Source: an uncultured Pedosphaera sp. (GTDB lineage: Bacteria; Verrucomicrobiota; Verrucomicrobiia; Limisphaerales; Pedosphaeraceae). Taken from it: 64,000 nucleotides of DNA. This document shows positions 63,109-64,000 of this stretch, piece after piece. The position numbers were made by a program, and so were the translations under genes. The stretch is taken from contig CAIXFN010000107.1 of NCBI GenBank assembly GCA_903918755.1, positions 1-64,000 of the forward strand, written 5' to 3'. The stretch's first letter is position 1. The number at the start of each line of letters is the position of its first letter. Below the pieces are notes generated by a model. The model worked only from the letters and a program-made list of their open reading frames with translations. It had not been told where the DNA came from and ran no database searches.

Positions 63109-64000
63109 ATGACCCGATTCAAACACTGGATCGCCGGCATGCTGATCGCATTGCTGGGCACGAGTCTACGGACCGCCGCGTTCACCACGAACGACGCCCA
63201 AACCATCTTTACCGCCTACAACACCGCGTTTCTCGTGGGCGGCTATTACAACGGCTGGTGGACCGGCGCGGAGGAGATCGAAATGGCCGAGGACGCCTGG
63301 GAAAACTCGCCTACCACGGCCCGGCAAACGATTGTCGCCAATGCCTGCAACCAATTCCTCGCCCACCACGGCTCCGCCTGGACGGTGGGTGGCGGGAGCT
63401 TCAACGCCTACAACGATGACATCTCCTGGGCGGCGATCGCTTTCGCGCGCGGTTACCGTATCACTGGCAATGTTGCCTTTCGCGACGTGGCCAAAACCAA
63501 CTGGGACGGAATGTACGCTCGCGCTTGGGACACGAATTTCACCGGCGGTGGTCTCTGGTGGAGCACGGACAATCAATACAAAAATGCCGCCGTCCATGGT
63601 CCCGCCGCCATCGCCGCTTGCCTGCTATACAACCTGCTTGGCGACCCCGTCTACCTGTCCCGCGCCCAGGCCATTTACGCCTGGGAACGCCGGGTGCTGT
63701 ATAATCCCGGCAGCGGTGGGATCGCCGATGGCATCACTTTCAGCAACACCTTCACCAGCGGGGGCGCGCTCACCTACAATCAGGGCACCTTCATCGGGGG
63801 CGCGAACCTCCTCTATCGCGCCACCGGATTGCCCGGCTACTGTCAGGATGCGATCCTGGCCGGCAAATACACGCAGAACAACATGTGTTCCGCGGCCGGG
63901 ATCCTGCCGGAATACAGTTCCGCCTCGGACCTTTCCGGGTTTAACGGCATTTTTGCCCGTTGGATGGCCCGTTTTGCGCGCGATCAAAATGTCTGGCCGG
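63109..64000 (+). CDS. GH76-family alpha-1,6-mannanase-like protein (3' end cut)
   Basis: An exported glycoside hydrolase, 297 codons before the window ends. Signal: RFKHWIAGMLIALLG. The mature part shows the family 76 (alpha-1,6-mannanase) marks: the catalytic double-aspartate in FNAYNDDISWAAIAFARGY, and the later GGGLWWSTDNQYKNAAVHGPAAIAACLLYNLLG region. Expected length for the family is ~350-450 aa, so about a quarter of the protein is missing. It probably attacks mannan-type polymers outside the cell. Confidence 0.88.
   Translation, partial: MTRFKHWIAGMLIALLGTSLRTAAFTTNDAQTIFTAYNTAFLVGGYYNGWWTGAEEIEMAEDAWENSPTTARQTIVANACNQFLAHHGSAWTVGGGSFNAYNDDISWAAIAFARGYRITGNVAFRDVAKTNWDGMYARAWDTNFTGGGLWWSTDNQYKNAAVHGPAAIAACLLYNLLGDPVYLSRAQAIYAWERRVLYNPGSGGIADGITFSNTFTSGGALTYNQGTFIGGANLLYRATGLPGYCQDAILAGKYTQNNMCSAAGILPEYSSASDLSGFNGIFARWMARFARDQNVWP

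Overview
The window is high-GC DNA, densely packed on both strands, with no rRNA and one tRNA (Leu, CAA). Several things point to the phylum Verrucomicrobiota, most like the Limisphaerales/Pedosphaerales (subdivision 3): a DUF1592/DUF1588-type cytochrome followed by a Tat-exported DUF1552 protein, many secreted carbohydrate-active proteins, PadR plus permease-prefix-like proteins, an HPr/HPr-kinase pair, very large alanine/asparagine-rich secreted proteins, weak Shine-Dalgarno sites, and many families of dispersed intergenic repeats. The assignment is inferred from gene content, not from a marker gene.

Layout. 1-5.7 kb: a RibD/DHFR-like reductase, a repeat-rich non-coding zone holding a broken toxin-antitoxin pair, phosphatidylserine decarboxylase (psd) lying between two copies of a ~480-bp non-coding element, and a lipoprotein. 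6-13.8 kb: a Tat-exported phosphoesterase, an alpha/beta hydrolase, a DUF1186/SEC-C protein, and a three-gene unit of a GH67-like secreted protein, an HpcH/HpaI aldolase and a polytopic membrane protein. 13.9-25.9 kb: a minus-strand surface locus of three exported proteins, namely a 603-aa secreted protein, a 595-aa fibre with a peptidase S74 chaperone, and a 2,683-aa giant. 26.4-34.1 kb: tRNA-Leu, thioesterase, glycosyltransferase, hflX, and an Fe-alcohol dehydrogenase / aldehyde dehydrogenase / glutamine-synthetase-like operon. 34.3-38.2 kb: a six-gene minus-strand run headed by a PadR repressor with envelope proteins behind it. 38.3-46.7 kb: radC, beta-carbonic anhydrase, a radical SAM protein with a STAS-like tail, a beta-propeller, lipoproteins, a PaaK-like ligase and a GspG-like protein. 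47-52.9 kb: gatC and gatA with a VOC gene between them, ptsH and hprK, then an ECF sigma factor translationally coupled to two membrane coiled-coil proteins. 52.9-64 kb: an HpnA-like epimerase, an NCS1 transporter, the DUF1592/DUF1552 pair, small proteins, a secreted GH-like protein and a GH76 gene cut by the window end.

How the genes fit together. Most encode either envelope and secreted functions (surface fibres, polysaccharide breakdown, lipoproteins) or conserved housekeeping. The strongest candidates for something not yet described are the ECF sigma operon (50.7-52.9 kb), where the presumed anti-sigma factor carries a pseudopilin-like outer domain and its neighbour repeats the same coiled coil; the giant-protein/S74-fibre locus (13.9-25.9 kb); and the radical SAM-STAS-like fusion (40.2-42.1 kb). 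All calls were made by reading the sequence; no database search was run.
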